A model generated the notes under the pieces. That model ran no database searches and had not been told where the DNA came from. It saw only the letters and a program-made list of their open reading frames with translations. From NCBI GenBank assembly GCA_029098165.1, contig JAQXNU010000207.1:1-34753 (forward strand): a stretch of 34,753 nucleotides of DNA, written 5' to 3'. Both the position numbers and the translations under genes were made by a program. Shown here in pieces: positions 1 to 8,754 of the stretch. The DNA comes from Clostridiales bacterium (GTDB taxonomy: Bacteria > Bacillota > Clostridia > Lachnospirales > Lachnospiraceae). Positions within the stretch are counted from its first letter, which is position 1, and every line of letters starts with the position of its first letter.

Positions 1-134
1 TCGCCTTCTTCAAGAACTTTGAAACCTTCCATGTTTAATGCTGAGAAATGTACGAATACGTCGTTTCCTTCTTCATCAGAAATGAAACCAAAACCTTTTT
101 TAGCATTGAACCATTTAACTGTACCTTTTTTCAT
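1..134 (-). CDS. Cold-shock protein (CspA family), N-terminal part
   Basis: The first 44 residues of a cold-shock domain protein read leftward off the window edge, so the C-terminal third is missing. The protein starts [10 protein letters not shown] and carries both RNA-binding signatures of the family: RNP1 KGFGFI (about residues 13-18) and RNP2 VFVHF (26-30). Members are about 66-residue five-stranded beta barrels that bind single-stranded RNA/DNA and act as RNA chaperones. The start is fixed by an AGGAGGC ribosome-binding site at about 141-147 on the minus strand. It has its own promoter (192-220) and is divergent from the M16 peptidase gene. Which paralogue it is cannot be told from this fragment. 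Confidence 0.95.
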   Translation of the reverse strand, partial: MKKGTVKWFNAKKGFGFISDEEGNDVFVHFSALNMEGFKVLEEG

Positions 135-191
135 AAAGTGCCTCCTGAAACTATGTATTGTTACAATTATCACTATGATAATCTATTCATT

Positions 192-220
192 AATTTAACA
201 TATTTTTAATAAATTGTCAA
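192..220 (-). promoter_or_regulatory. Sigma-A promoter of the cold-shock gene
   Basis: On the minus strand there is a perfect -35 TTGACA (220-215), a 17-base spacer and a -10 TAAATT (197-192). Transcription would begin near 185, giving a leader of only about 50 bases. That is shorter than the long thermosensing leader of E. coli cspA. Confidence 0.75.
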
Positions 221-389
221 TTTATCGTGATAAAAATTGCATAATCATAACTCTTTTTGTCATTATAGTCAGTTTTCTAGAATTTTTTTGGTGAATTTTA
301 ATATCTATGCGTAAAGATATGCATAAAACAATACAAAATTTACTATGAGTAGTTTGTTAGATAGACAGATTGGTAAATTTGTTTTTTAT

Positions 390-418
390 ATGACAACCAA
401 AGTTTCATATGATATAAT
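390..418 (+). promoter_or_regulatory. Sigma-A promoter of the M16 peptidase gene
   Basis: A -35 ATGACA (390-395) and a perfect -10 TATAAT (413-418) are separated by 17 bases, about 70 bases upstream of the peptidase start. era and the genes after it may share this transcript, since only 30 bases separate the peptidase and era genes. Confidence 0.7.
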
Positions 419-491
419 TGGCAATAGGAATAAATTAAGGAAGCAGTGAAACAATAGATTATAGGAATGTTATGAAATAGGAGAAATTACA

Positions 492-3467
492 ATGTCACGA
501 TGTATCAATAGTAGTAGTGAACTTAAGAATTTATCAGCATATCAGTTAGAATACGAAGAAAAGTTAGACGATTGTAAAAGCGTTGGTCTAGTATTTCGAC
601 ATAAAAAATCAAAAGCAAGAATATGTATTGTATCCAATGATGATGACAATAAAGTATTTATGGTGGGATTTCGTACTCCGCCAAAGGATAGCACAGGCGT
701 AGCACATATTATTGAACATACGGTTTTATGTGGCTCCAGAAACTTTCCGGTCAAAGATCCATTTATTGAGTTGGCAAAAGGATCTTTAAATACCTTTTTA
801 AATGCAATGACTTATTCAGATAAAACGATGTATCCGATTGCAAGCTGTAATGATAAGGACTTCCAAAACTTAATGCATGTCTATATGGATGCTGTATTTT
901 ATCCAAATATTTATTCTCATAAAGAAATCTTTCAGCAAGAGGGATGGCATTATGAATTAGAAGATAAAGATAGTGATCTGGGAATCAATGGTATTGTGTA
1001 TAGTGAGATGAAGGGAGCATTCTCTTCCCCTGAAAGTCAGCTATACCGTGAAGTTCAATCTAGTTTATTCCCAGATACCCCTTATGGAGTAGAATCTGGT
1101 GGAGATCCAGCATTTATCCCAGATCTGACCTATGAAGATTATATGGAGTTCCATAGAAAATATTACTCCCCAGCCAATAGCTATATCTACCTTTATGGTA
1201 ATATGGATATTGAAGAAAAAATGAACTGGCTGGATGACAATTATCTTTCTAAATTTGATGAAGTAAAAGTGGATTCTGTAATTCCGATGCAAAAAGCATT
1301 TGAACAGCCTGTGGATATCGTTTCTGCTTATTCTTTAAGTGAAAACGAATCAGAAGAAGACAATACCTATCTGACCTTTAATGCAGTGATTGGGGACTAT
1401 ACAGATGTAGAAGAACGCAATGCGATGCAAGTATTAGAGGCCGTGATCTTATCGGCTCCGGGTGCTCCACTAAAACAAGCATTGATTGAGGCTGGTATCG
1501 GTAAAGATATCTTGAGCAGTTATGATGATGAACTGTTACAGCCAACGTTTAATATTACAGCTAAGAATGCGAATGTTTCCGACCGAGATAGATTTAAACA
1601 GATCATCAAAGATACGCTAACAAAACTCGTTAAGGATGGATTAAATGAGAAGTCATTACTTGCAGCGATTAATGTACTAGAGTTCCGTTATCGTGAAGCT
1701 GATTATGGTCAGTTCCCTAAGGGATTACTATTCGGTTTAAATATGATGGGAACCTGGTTGTATGATGATTCCAAGGCATTTACGAATATGCATGGAAATG
1801 AAGTATTCCGTAAATTACGTGAAAAGATTGGTACGGGGTATTATGAACAATTGATTCAAAAGTACTTGATTGATAATACTCATGTTACTTATCTTATGTT
1901 AAAGCCAGAGAAAGGCTTAAATGCAAAGAAGGAAGAAGAACTTCGAATAAAATTACAGGCCTACAAAGAAAGTCTTACCGAAGAACAAAAGCAGGAAATC
2001 ATTGAGGCAACTCATAATCTTGTGAAATATCAAGAGACTCCTTCTGCTCAGGAAGATTTAGAAAAAATTCCGTTGCTTTCCAGAGAAGATATCGAAAAGA
2101 AAGCTCCGAAATTATATAACGACTTAAAATATGTCGACAATGTGCCAGTTATCCATCATAATGTATTTACCAATGGAATTGCTTATATTAAGTGCATGTT
2201 TGATTTAAGTAAGGTGCCAACGGAATTGATCTCATACGTTAACTTGTTTTCAACGGTGATCGGTTATATCGATACCGAGGACCATACTTTTTCTGAACTA
2301 GCAAATGAGATGAATATCTACACGGGTGGTATGAACTCTGACATTAGTATCTTCAATAAGCGTCTTGATCCAGATACGTATCAGACCGTTCTGTTTATTG
2401 GAACTAAAGTCTTATATGAGAATATCGGGAAAGCCTTTGATATTATGGCAGAGATGATTATAAAATCAAAATTCGAAGATACGAAGAGACTTTATGAGAT
2501 CATCCGTGAGACAAAATCAAGAATTCAGATGAAGTTAAATTCTGCTGGACATAATGCGGCAGTGGATCGTGCATTTTCTTATATAACACAGAGCGGATAT
2601 TTTTCAGATTTAACCAAGGGAATCCGTGCTTATCAGTTCTTAGATGAGTTAGAGAAGAACTTTGAAGATAGAAAAGACCGTTTGGTAGAGCATTTAAGAA
2701 AATTAAGAGATATCATCTTTACAAGTAAGAACTGTTTCGTTAGTATTACAGCAGATGAGGATGGATTCTCTGCGTTTGAGAAAGCATTTAGTCAGTTAAA
2801 AGGAAAGCTTGACAGTGATCAACTTCCAGAAAATCGTTTGGTAGAGAACGTTATTTGTCCTGCGGATTTTAAGTTCCCATTAGAGAAAAAGAACGAAGCA
2901 TTCACTTATGCAGGTCAGGTTCAGTATGTTGCTCGTTGTGGTAACTATGTAAGAGAAGGCTTTACAACAAATGGAGCACTCAAAGTATTAAAGATGATCA
3001 TGAGTTATGATTATCTTTGGAATAACGTACGTGTCAAAGGCGGAGCTTATGGCTGTATGTGTCAGATTGGTGGGTTAGATGGTTCTGCTTATATGGTATC
3101 CTACCGTGATCCAAATCTTGCGGAAACGGATCAGATTTATAAAGATGCCTATAAGTATGTAGAGTCTTTTGAGGCAAGTGAACGTGATATGACAAAATAT
3201 ATCATTGGTACCATGAGTGCCGTAGATACTCCATTAACACCGATGATGAAGGGAAGCCGTTCTCTCAGCGCTTATATGAGCGGTGTGACTTATGATAATA
3301 TTCAGCGTGATCGTGATCAGATTTTAGCTACAACACAGGAAGATATTCGTAAGTATGCTCCATTAGTAAAAGCTGTTATGGATGAAGATGTGATCTGCGT
3401 TATCGGTAATGCAGAAAAGGTAAATAAAGATGCCTCCATGTTTGGCAGCATTAAACCATTATTTTAA
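492..3467 (+). CDS. M16C family zinc metallopeptidase (presequence-protease-like)
   Basis: A 991-residue insulinase-superfamily peptidase, the full length expected of the single-chain PreP/M16C type with four homologous domains. The inverted zinc motif HxxEH is at residues 72-76 (HIIEH) and the distal zinc-ligand glutamate is probably E172 in VYSEMKG. The C-terminal half carries the conserved RVKGGAYG motif, equivalent to the substrate-binding Arg/Tyr pair of PreP. No signal peptide is visible, so it is probably cytoplasmic and degrades short unstructured peptides. The start has an AGGAG site at 479-483. It precedes era by 30 bases and may be cotranscribed with it. The family is certain; the physiological substrate is inferred only. 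Confidence 0.93.
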   Translation: MSRCINSSSELKNLSAYQLEYEEKLDDCKSVGLVFRHKKSKARICIVSNDDDNKVFMVGFRTPPKDSTGVAHIIEHTVLCGSRNFPVKDPFIELAKGSLNTFLNAMTYSDKTMYPIASCNDKDFQNLMHVYMDAVFYPNIYSHKEIFQQEGWHYELEDKDSDLGINGIVYSEMKGAFSSPESQLYREVQSSLFPDTPYGVESGGDPAFIPDLTYEDYMEFHRKYYSPANSYIYLYGNMDIEEKMNWLDDNYLSKFDEVKVDSVIPMQKAFEQPVDIVSAYSLSENESEEDNTYLTFNAVIGDYTDVEERNAMQVLEAVILSAPGAPLKQALIEAGIGKDILSSYDDELLQPTFNITAKNANVSDRDRFKQIIKDTLTKLVKDGLNEKSLLAAINVLEFRYREADYGQFPKGLLFGLNMMGTWLYDDSKAFTNMHGNEVFRKLREKIGTGYYEQLIQKYLIDNTHVTYLMLKPEKGLNAKKEEELRIKLQAYKESLTEEQKQEIIEATHNLVKYQETPSAQEDLEKIPLLSREDIEKKAPKLYNDLKYVDNVPVIHHNVFTNGIAYIKCMFDLSKVPTELISYVNLFSTVIGYIDTEDHTFSELANEMNIYTGGMNSDISIFNKRLDPDTYQTVLFIGTKVLYENIGKAFDIMAEMIIKSKFEDTKRLYEIIRETKSRIQMKLNSAGHNAAVDRAFSYITQSGYFSDLTKGIRAYQFLDELEKNFEDRKDRLVEHLRKLRDIIFTSKNCFVSITADEDGFSAFEKAFSQLKGKLDSDQLPENRLVENVICPADFKFPLEKKNEAFTYAGQVQYVARCGNYVREGFTTNGALKVLKMIMSYDYLWNNVRVKGGAYGCMCQIGGLDGSAYMVSYRDPNLAETDQIYKDAYKYVESFEASERDMTKYIIGTMSAVDTPLTPMMKGSRSLSAYMSGVTYDNIQRDRDQILATTQEDIRKYAPLVKAVMDEDVICVIGNAEKVNKDASMFGSIKPLF

Positions 3468-3497
3468 ATAATTGATGAACACAAGGAAAGAGGAAGT

Positions 3498-4409
3498 ATG
3501 AATAACACAAAAACAAAATCAGGGTTTGTAACATTAATCGGGAGACCAAATGTAGGTAAATCTACTTTAATGAACCAATTGATCGGTCAAAAGATTGCAA
3601 TTACATCGGATAAACCTCAAACCACAAGAAATCGAATTCAGACCGTATTAACCGAAGAACAAGGTCAGATCATATTCTTAGATACCCCTGGTATCCATAA
3701 GGCAAAGAATAAGCTAGGTCAGTTTATGGTCAGCGTTGCGGAACGTACGATGAATGAAGTAGATGTGATCTTGTGGCTGGTAGAGCCATCCACCTTCATT
3801 GGTGCAGGGGAACAGGAGATCATTGAGAAGTTAAAGAGATGCAAGACACCAGTTATCCTTGTCATCAATAAGATTGATACGGTAAAGAAAGAAGAAATTC
3901 TTACTTTTATCGATGCATATCGTAAATGCATGGATTATGCAGAAATCGTGCCTGTTTCTGCGCTTAAGGGTGAAAATAAACAACAGTTAGTTGACGTAAT
4001 CTTTAAGTATTTACCAGAAGGACCTATGTATTATGATGAAGATACGATTACAGATCAGCCAGAACGTCAGATTGTATCAGAATTAATCCGTGAGAAAGCC
4101 CTTTGTTTATTAAGTGATGAAATACCTCATGGTATTGCTGTTTCTATTGAGCAGATGAAGGAACGTCCAAATGGAAGCATGATCGATATCAGTGCTACGA
4201 TCATCTGTGAACGAGATTCTCATAAGGGTATCATCATCGGAAAACAAGGCGCTATGCTGAAAAAAATCGGCATGCAGGCAAGAAAAGAAATTGAAAATCT
4301 ACTAGACACCAAAGTTTACCTTCAACTATGGGTTAAGGTGAAAAAGGAGTGGCGTGATAGTGACTTCTTAATAAAAAATTATGGTTACCGCGAGGATTCC
4401 GATTATTAA
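3498..4409 (+). CDS. era: GTPase Era
   Basis: A 303-residue Ras-like GTPase of normal length. It shows G1 GRPNVGKS (15-22), G3 DTPG (62-65), G4 NKID (124-127) and G5 SAL (154-156), followed by a C-terminal type II KH domain (about 232-290) with IIIGKQGAMLKKIG. Era binds the 3' end of 16S rRNA through the KH domain and assists 30S maturation and membrane-linked cell-cycle control. An AGGAAG-type site precedes the ATG. It lies upstream of the yqzL-like and recO genes, a common arrangement in Firmicutes. Confidence 0.98.
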   Translation: MNNTKTKSGFVTLIGRPNVGKSTLMNQLIGQKIAITSDKPQTTRNRIQTVLTEEQGQIIFLDTPGIHKAKNKLGQFMVSVAERTMNEVDVILWLVEPSTFIGAGEQEIIEKLKRCKTPVILVINKIDTVKKEEILTFIDAYRKCMDYAEIVPVSALKGENKQQLVDVIFKYLPEGPMYYDEDTITDQPERQIVSELIREKALCLLSDEIPHGIAVSIEQMKERPNGSMIDISATIICERDSHKGIIIGKQGAMLKKIGMQARKEIENLLDTKVYLQLWVKVKKEWRDSDFLIKNYGYREDSDY

Positions 4410-4515
4410 GTTTTCGGATGAAGCTGCATAAAATAGTATTATAGAATGCTTAATAGATGATAGATAAGCTACGAATGAGATAACACAAAGCTCAAAAATC
4501 ATTTAGGGGGCATGA

Positions 4516-4707
4516 ATGATGAAAGAACGAAAAAAGGCAATTTCAGAAGAATCTTGGGAACGTTTTGAACAAACGGGTGACGTAAGAGAATATTTAAAGT
4601 ATACAGCTTGTACAAGTGAAAGAAGACTTGATTGCAAGAAGGAGATAAAGAATGAGCCAGACGGTGATAGTTACGGGGATTGTCTTGGCAACAATGCCAA
4701 TCGGTGA
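4516..4707 (+). CDS. yqzL: Small YqzL-like protein
   Basis: A 63-residue protein with a strong AGGGGG ribosome-binding site at about 4504-4509; either of two adjacent ATGs (4516, 4519) may be used. Its N-terminal part, with WERFEQTGDVREYL, resembles the short W-x-x-F-x-x-T-G-x-v-x-x-Y-L motif of Bacillus YqzL, a protein of unknown function encoded between era and recO. The same position here supports the match. The last 18 codons overlap the start of recO in another frame and are rich in Gly, Asp and Asn, so the C-terminal tail may only reflect read-through of recO sequence. Function unknown. Confidence 0.65.
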   Translation: MMKERKKAISEESWERFEQTGDVREYLKYTACTSERRLDCKKEIKNEPDGDSYGDCLGNNANR

Positions 4708-5392
4708 TTATGATAAACGTCTTACAATTTTGACACGTGAGCGTGGGAAAATAACGGCATTTGCAAAGGGCGCTAGGAGACCAAATAGCGCCTTATTGGC
4801 TTGCAGTCAGCCATTTACCTTTGGTGAATTCATGTTATATGAGGGAAGAACTTCCTATAATGTACAATCCGTAAATATAAAAAACTATTTTGGCGAGTTA
4901 CGTAATGATATCAGTATGGTATATTATGGACTCTATTTCTGTGAGTTTACTGATTACATCACAAGAGAAGGTAATGATGAAACTGAACTTATGAAACTCC
5001 TTTATCAGTCACTTCGTGCTTTGATGAATGAAAGGATCGGAATTAAATTAGTTCGGTATATTTTCGAGTTAAAGGCAATCGCATTAAGCGGAGAAGCACC
5101 TCAGGTATTTGAGTGCGTAAAGTGTGGTGAGACCGAAAATCTAGAATTATTCAGCATCGAGCGTGGTGGGATGCTATGTTCTAGCTGTAAAAGAAGTGCT
5201 ACTGATCTTATGAGATTAAAAAGTTCGACAGTTTACACGATGCAGTTTATCTTATCGACTCCAGTGGAAAAATTGTATAGTTTTACAGTACAGGATGATA
5301 TTTTGTATGAATTTAAAAGGATTATGGATCGTTATCGTGCTGAGCATATTGACCATAAGATGAAATCGTTGGAGTTATTGGATATCTTATAA
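4652..5392 (+). CDS. recO: DNA repair protein RecO
   Basis: A 246-residue RecO of normal length. It has the N-terminal OB-fold (about 1-80, with VTGIVL and the TILTRERGKI segment), a helical middle, and a four-cysteine zinc site C155-x2-C158 ... C176-x2-C179, typical of Firmicute and Deinococcus RecO. RecO loads RecA onto SSB-coated DNA together with RecR. The ATG at 4652 is preceded by AAGGAG and lies inside the upstream small gene (56-base overlap), which suggests translational coupling. Confidence 0.95.
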   Translation: MSQTVIVTGIVLATMPIGDYDKRLTILTRERGKITAFAKGARRPNSALLACSQPFTFGEFMLYEGRTSYNVQSVNIKNYFGELRNDISMVYYGLYFCEFTDYITREGNDETELMKLLYQSLRALMNERIGIKLVRYIFELKAIALSGEAPQVFECVKCGETENLELFSIERGGMLCSSCKRSATDLMRLKSSTVYTMQFILSTPVEKLYSFTVQDDILYEFKRIMDRYRAEHIDHKMKSLELLDIL

Positions 5393-5400
5393 AATTAGGG

Positions 5401-5429
5401 TTGAAAAACCCATAATTTAAGGGTACAAT
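5401..5429 (+). promoter_or_regulatory. Sigma-A promoter of glyS
   Basis: A -35 TTGAAA (5401-5406), a 17-base spacer and a -10 TACAAT (5424-5429) lie directly after recO, leaving a leader of about 75 bases. That leader is too short for a full T-box riboswitch, and no T-box sequence is seen. A weak 5-bp dyad GGGTT/AACCC overlaps the -35 and is more likely incidental than a terminator. Confidence 0.6.
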
Positions 5430-5510
5430 AATACAATTAGAGTAGAATGCTATAGACCAATCAAGGATCTATAATAAATTCAATAGAGAAAGAATGTGAG
5501 GATGGTTGTA

Positions 5511-6899
5511 ATGGAAAAAACAATGGAAAAAATCGTAGCTCTAGCGAAGGCAAGAGGGTTTGTTTATCCAGGTTCCGAAATCTATGGAGGTCTTGCTAAT
5601 ACTTGGGATTACGGTAATCTTGGTGTTGAACTTAAGAATAACGTAAAGAAAGCTTGGTGGTCCAAGTTCATTCAGCAGAACCCATACAACGTTGGTGTTG
5701 ACTGTGCAATCTTAATGAATCCACAGACTTGGGTGGCTTCTGGTCATCTTGGAAGTTTCTCTGATCCATTAATGGATTGTAAAGAATGTCGTGAAAGATT
5801 TAGAGCGGATAAAGTAATTGAAGATTATGCAGCAGAGAATAATCTTACATTTGAACATGCAGTAGATTCTTGGACGAACGAAGAAATGTCTGCATTTATC
5901 GAAGAAAAGAATATCCCATGTCCAACATGTGGTAAACATAACTTCACAGATATCCGTCAGTTTAACTTAATGTTTAAAACATTCCAGGGTGTTACAGAAG
6001 ATGCTAAGAATACAGTTTACCTTCGTCCAGAAACTGCACAGGGTATTTTCGTTAACTTTAAGAATGTTCAGAGAACATCTAGAAAGAAAATTCCATTTGG
6101 TATCGGCCAGATCGGTAAGTCTTTCCGTAACGAAATCACACCAGGTAACTTTACATTCCGTACAAGAGAATTCGAACAGATGGAATTAGAGTTCTTCTGT
6201 GAGCCTGATACCGATCTTGAATGGTTTGAATACTGGAAAAACTACTGTATCAACTGGTTAAAAGCTCTTGGTATGAAAGAAGAAGAAATGCGTGTACGTG
6301 ACCATGAAAAAGAAGAATTATCCTTCTATTCTAAGGCTACTTCCGATATCGAATTCTTATTCCCATTTGGATGGGGTGAATTATGGGGAATCGCAGATCG
6401 TACAGACTACGATTTAACTCAGCATCAGAACGTATCCAAGGAAGACTTAAGCTACTTTGATGATGAAAAGAATAAGAGATATGTTCCTTATGTAATCGAG
6501 CCATCCTTAGGTGCTGATCGTGTGACGTTAGCATTCCTTTGCGGTGCTTACGATGAAGAAGAAATCGGTGAAGGAGATGTTCGTACCGTTCTTCATTTCC
6601 ACCCAGCATTAGCTCCAGTTAAGATTGGTGTTCTTCCACTTTCCAAGAAGTTAGCAGAAGGTGCAGAAAAGATTTATGCTGAACTTTCTAAAACTTATAA
6701 CTGTGAATATGATGACAGAGGAAATATCGGAAAACGTTATAGAAGACAGGATGAAATCGGTACTCCATTCTGTATCACTTATGATTTTGAATCTGATACT
6801 GATGGTGCAGTAACAGTACGTGATCGTGATACAATGCAGCAGGAAAGAATTAAGATTGAAGATTTGAAAGCTTACTTTGCTGATAAATTTGAGTTTTAG
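5511..6899 (+). CDS. glyS: Glycyl-tRNA synthetase, homodimeric class II type
   Basis: Charges tRNA-Gly with glycine. About 462 residues, the size of the alpha2 (archaeal/eukaryotic-like) enzyme rather than the alpha2beta2 type. Class II motif 2 is in the [10 protein letters not shown] region and motif 3 in [17 protein letters not shown]. Cysteine pairs CKEC and CPTC flank an insertion, and the C-terminal anticodon-binding domain includes the [16 protein letters not shown] segment. The reading frame is open from a GTG at 5496 and an ATG at 5502, but GTGAGG at 5496-5501 sits at ribosome-binding-site distance from the ATG at 5511, so I chose 5511. Own promoter and terminator imply a single-gene unit. 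Confidence 0.95.
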   Translation: MEKTMEKIVALAKARGFVYPGSEIYGGLANTWDYGNLGVELKNNVKKAWWSKFIQQNPYNVGVDCAILMNPQTWVASGHLGSFSDPLMDCKECRERFRADKVIEDYAAENNLTFEHAVDSWTNEEMSAFIEEKNIPCPTCGKHNFTDIRQFNLMFKTFQGVTEDAKNTVYLRPETAQGIFVNFKNVQRTSRKKIPFGIGQIGKSFRNEITPGNFTFRTREFEQMELEFFCEPDTDLEWFEYWKNYCINWLKALGMKEEEMRVRDHEKEELSFYSKATSDIEFLFPFGWGELWGIADRTDYDLTQHQNVSKEDLSYFDDEKNKRYVPYVIEPSLGADRVTLAFLCGAYDEEEIGEGDVRTVLHFHPALAPVKIGVLPLSKKLAEGAEKIYAELSKTYNCEYDDRGNIGKRYRRQDEIGTPFCITYDFESDTDGAVTVRDRDTMQQERIKIEDLKAYFADKFEF

Positions 6900-6920
6900 T
6901 TTCTGCTTAAAAAAAAGGGA

Positions 6921-6974
6921 GAGAGTTGTTACATCATAAGGAAGCGAGTAGTTATGGTGCAACAGCTCTTTTTC
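6921..6974 (+). terminator. Rho-independent terminator after glyS
   Basis: A long stem pairs GAGTTGTT-a-CATCATAA with TTATGGTG-c-AACAGCTC (one internal mismatch) around a short loop, followed by five T residues. It ends the glyS transcript before the sensor kinase gene. Confidence 0.8.
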
Positions 6975-7025
6975 ATCCTTAAGATGAAACAATCTGAATT
7001 ACTTTGGTTTTAGAACGGAGGATTC

Positions 7026-8732
7026 ATGAAGAAAAAATCTTTTATACGAGAACTTTTTGCATTTTTATTAATCATGATGGTTCTCTTATTTACCATCCTT
7101 GGAGTTTTTCTATTCTCTTCTTATGAAATACTAGAGAAAGAGATTAAGGATTCCACCGACGCCTTTCTTAAGATATACAGTAATGAAATCAGTAATAGTA
7201 TTATGAAGATGGATGATGCTATTAAGACAATTACAGCTCAGACGGTAGAGTTAGCAAAGCTTAAGAGTGAGGATGAGAGCGAGCGAGTATTAGCATCGAT
7301 TACATTACATAATTTTATGACACAGCTTGTGGCAGGAAATGAGCTAGTAGATGCTTTGGTTGTCTATATGGAAGATCATGATATTTGTCTTGATGCAATT
7401 AGTGGGGTTATCCGATATCCTCAAAAAAATCAATTACGGGAATATGCAATCCGAGCGCTAAATGATGAAACAATCGAGAATGTGACCTGGCAGTTTGTTA
7501 CGATGGATGGTCTTGTTTATCTGTATAAGCCAGTGAAATACAATGGTCGTATCATTGTGCTTTTTACGCAATTAAAGCAACTTTTATCCTCGCTAGAAAC
7601 ACAAGAGAATTCGAACCGATTTATCTTTTTGACCGATCCATCAGGAGAGATTGGTAAGGTCTGGGGAAATGAGAATGAGGAAATACAGGAATTATCCAAT
7701 ATATCTGAGATTGATAAAAAATCCTACTATACAATGAGTAATCCAATTGGCTCAGAGCAACTATATCTGCATTGTTATACTGTCAAAGATGGGATTTTAG
7801 AACAGACACATACGGGGATGATTGTAGTTGCAATTATGGTTGTAGTGGCTGTGGCATTTATGCTCTTTTTCTTATACTTTACGAAAACTCAGATCATACA
7901 GCCAATGAAAATTATGATTCATACCATGGAATGTATAAAAAATGGCGATTATGAGAAACGAATGCAAGGAGAATTTCATTCAAAAGAGTTTGAACTAGCT
8001 CAATTGACTACCAATCAAATGGTGGAAGAGATTATTGGATTAAAGATTCAGGCATATGAGGAGTGCATTCAGTTACAGGACATGCAATTACGAAGTATTC
8101 GTCTTCAATTGAAACCACATTTTTTCCTAAATGCATTGACGACAATCTCGAGTTTGAGCGGTCAAGGGAAGAATACTCAGATTAAGGAATATATTGATGT
8201 ATTATCAAAAAACATCCGATATATGTTTGGGGCAGGTTTTCATACCGTTTCCATTCGAGATGAGATAAAACATGTCGAAAATTACTTTGAGATGCAGGAA
8301 TTGAAATACCCTGGTTGTGTTTTCTATTTAATTGATTTGCCAGAAGAACTTGCAGATTGGAAAATACCTCAGATGCTGATTCATACTTTTATTGAAAATG
8401 AATATAAATATTCCGTTCAGATGGATTCCATGTTGACAGTATTGATTAAAGTTAGCAAAGAAACCTATCAGGACGAAGAGATGCTCTTGCTTGAGATTGA
8501 AGATGACGGCAAGGGTTATCCAGAGGACGTTCTTTCTTACATGAATGGATTATCAAAGAAAGAGGATGGGGAAGGAAATCGCATTGGCTTATGGAGCATT
8601 CGACGAATGATGGAGTTAATGTATGAACGAAAAAATCTAGTGATTTTAGAAAACCGAGAACCTCATGGATGCTTGAATCGAATTTATATTCCGAAACAGC
8701 CAGAACACGAGATCGAGGAAAAGATGATATAG
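7026..8732 (+). CDS. YesM-type membrane sensor histidine kinase
   Basis: 568 residues. An N-terminal membrane helix (about 11-31), an extracellular sensory region (about 34-260), a second helix (about 264-286), a HAMP region, then a His_kinase domain (LytS/YesM type) with phospho-acceptor H365 in LKPHFFLNAL. The ATPase domain has an atypical N-box (IENEYKY, near 457-462) and the G1 motif DDGKG (493-497). An ACGGAGG site precedes the ATG. The response regulator starts 22 bases downstream, so they form one two-component system. Such pairs typically control the neighbouring sugar importer, which is the likely target here; the ligand is unknown. Confidence 0.93.
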   Translation: MKKKSFIRELFAFLLIMMVLLFTILGVFLFSSYEILEKEIKDSTDAFLKIYSNEISNSIMKMDDAIKTITAQTVELAKLKSEDESERVLASITLHNFMTQLVAGNELVDALVVYMEDHDICLDAISGVIRYPQKNQLREYAIRALNDETIENVTWQFVTMDGLVYLYKPVKYNGRIIVLFTQLKQLLSSLETQENSNRFIFLTDPSGEIGKVWGNENEEIQELSNISEIDKKSYYTMSNPIGSEQLYLHCYTVKDGILEQTHTGMIVVAIMVVVAVAFMLFFLYFTKTQIIQPMKIMIHTMECIKNGDYEKRMQGEFHSKEFELAQLTTNQMVEEIIGLKIQAYEECIQLQDMQLRSIRLQLKPHFFLNALTTISSLSGQGKNTQIKEYIDVLSKNIRYMFGAGFHTVSIRDEIKHVENYFEMQELKYPGCVFYLIDLPEELADWKIPQMLIHTFIENEYKYSVQMDSMLTVLIKVSKETYQDEEMLLLEIEDDGKGYPEDVLSYMNGLSKKEDGEGNRIGLWSIRRMMELMYERKNLVILENREPHGCLNRIYIPKQPEHEIEEKMI

Positions 8733-8754
8733 TAAGATGAGGTGGTATTGACAT

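Larger units (their letters stand above)
135..491. other. Divergent intergenic region
   Basis: This AT-rich gap separates the cold-shock gene (minus) from the M16 peptidase gene (plus). It holds one promoter for each and both ribosome-binding sites. Between about 221 and 389 I see no ORF with a credible start and no strong hairpin. Confidence 0.6.

Noticed and set aside
542-1292. Minus-strand frames inside the M16 peptidase gene
   Set aside because: They are antisense to a full-length conserved protein, with no ribosome-binding sites or recognisable domains.
5397-5411. GGGTT/AACCC dyad after recO as a terminator
   Set aside because: Only five pairs, no T tract, and it overlaps the -35 of the glyS promoter.
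5393-5510. T-box riboswitch before glyS
   Set aside because: The leader is about 75 bases from the predicted start of transcription, with no T-box sequence and no antiterminator/terminator pair.
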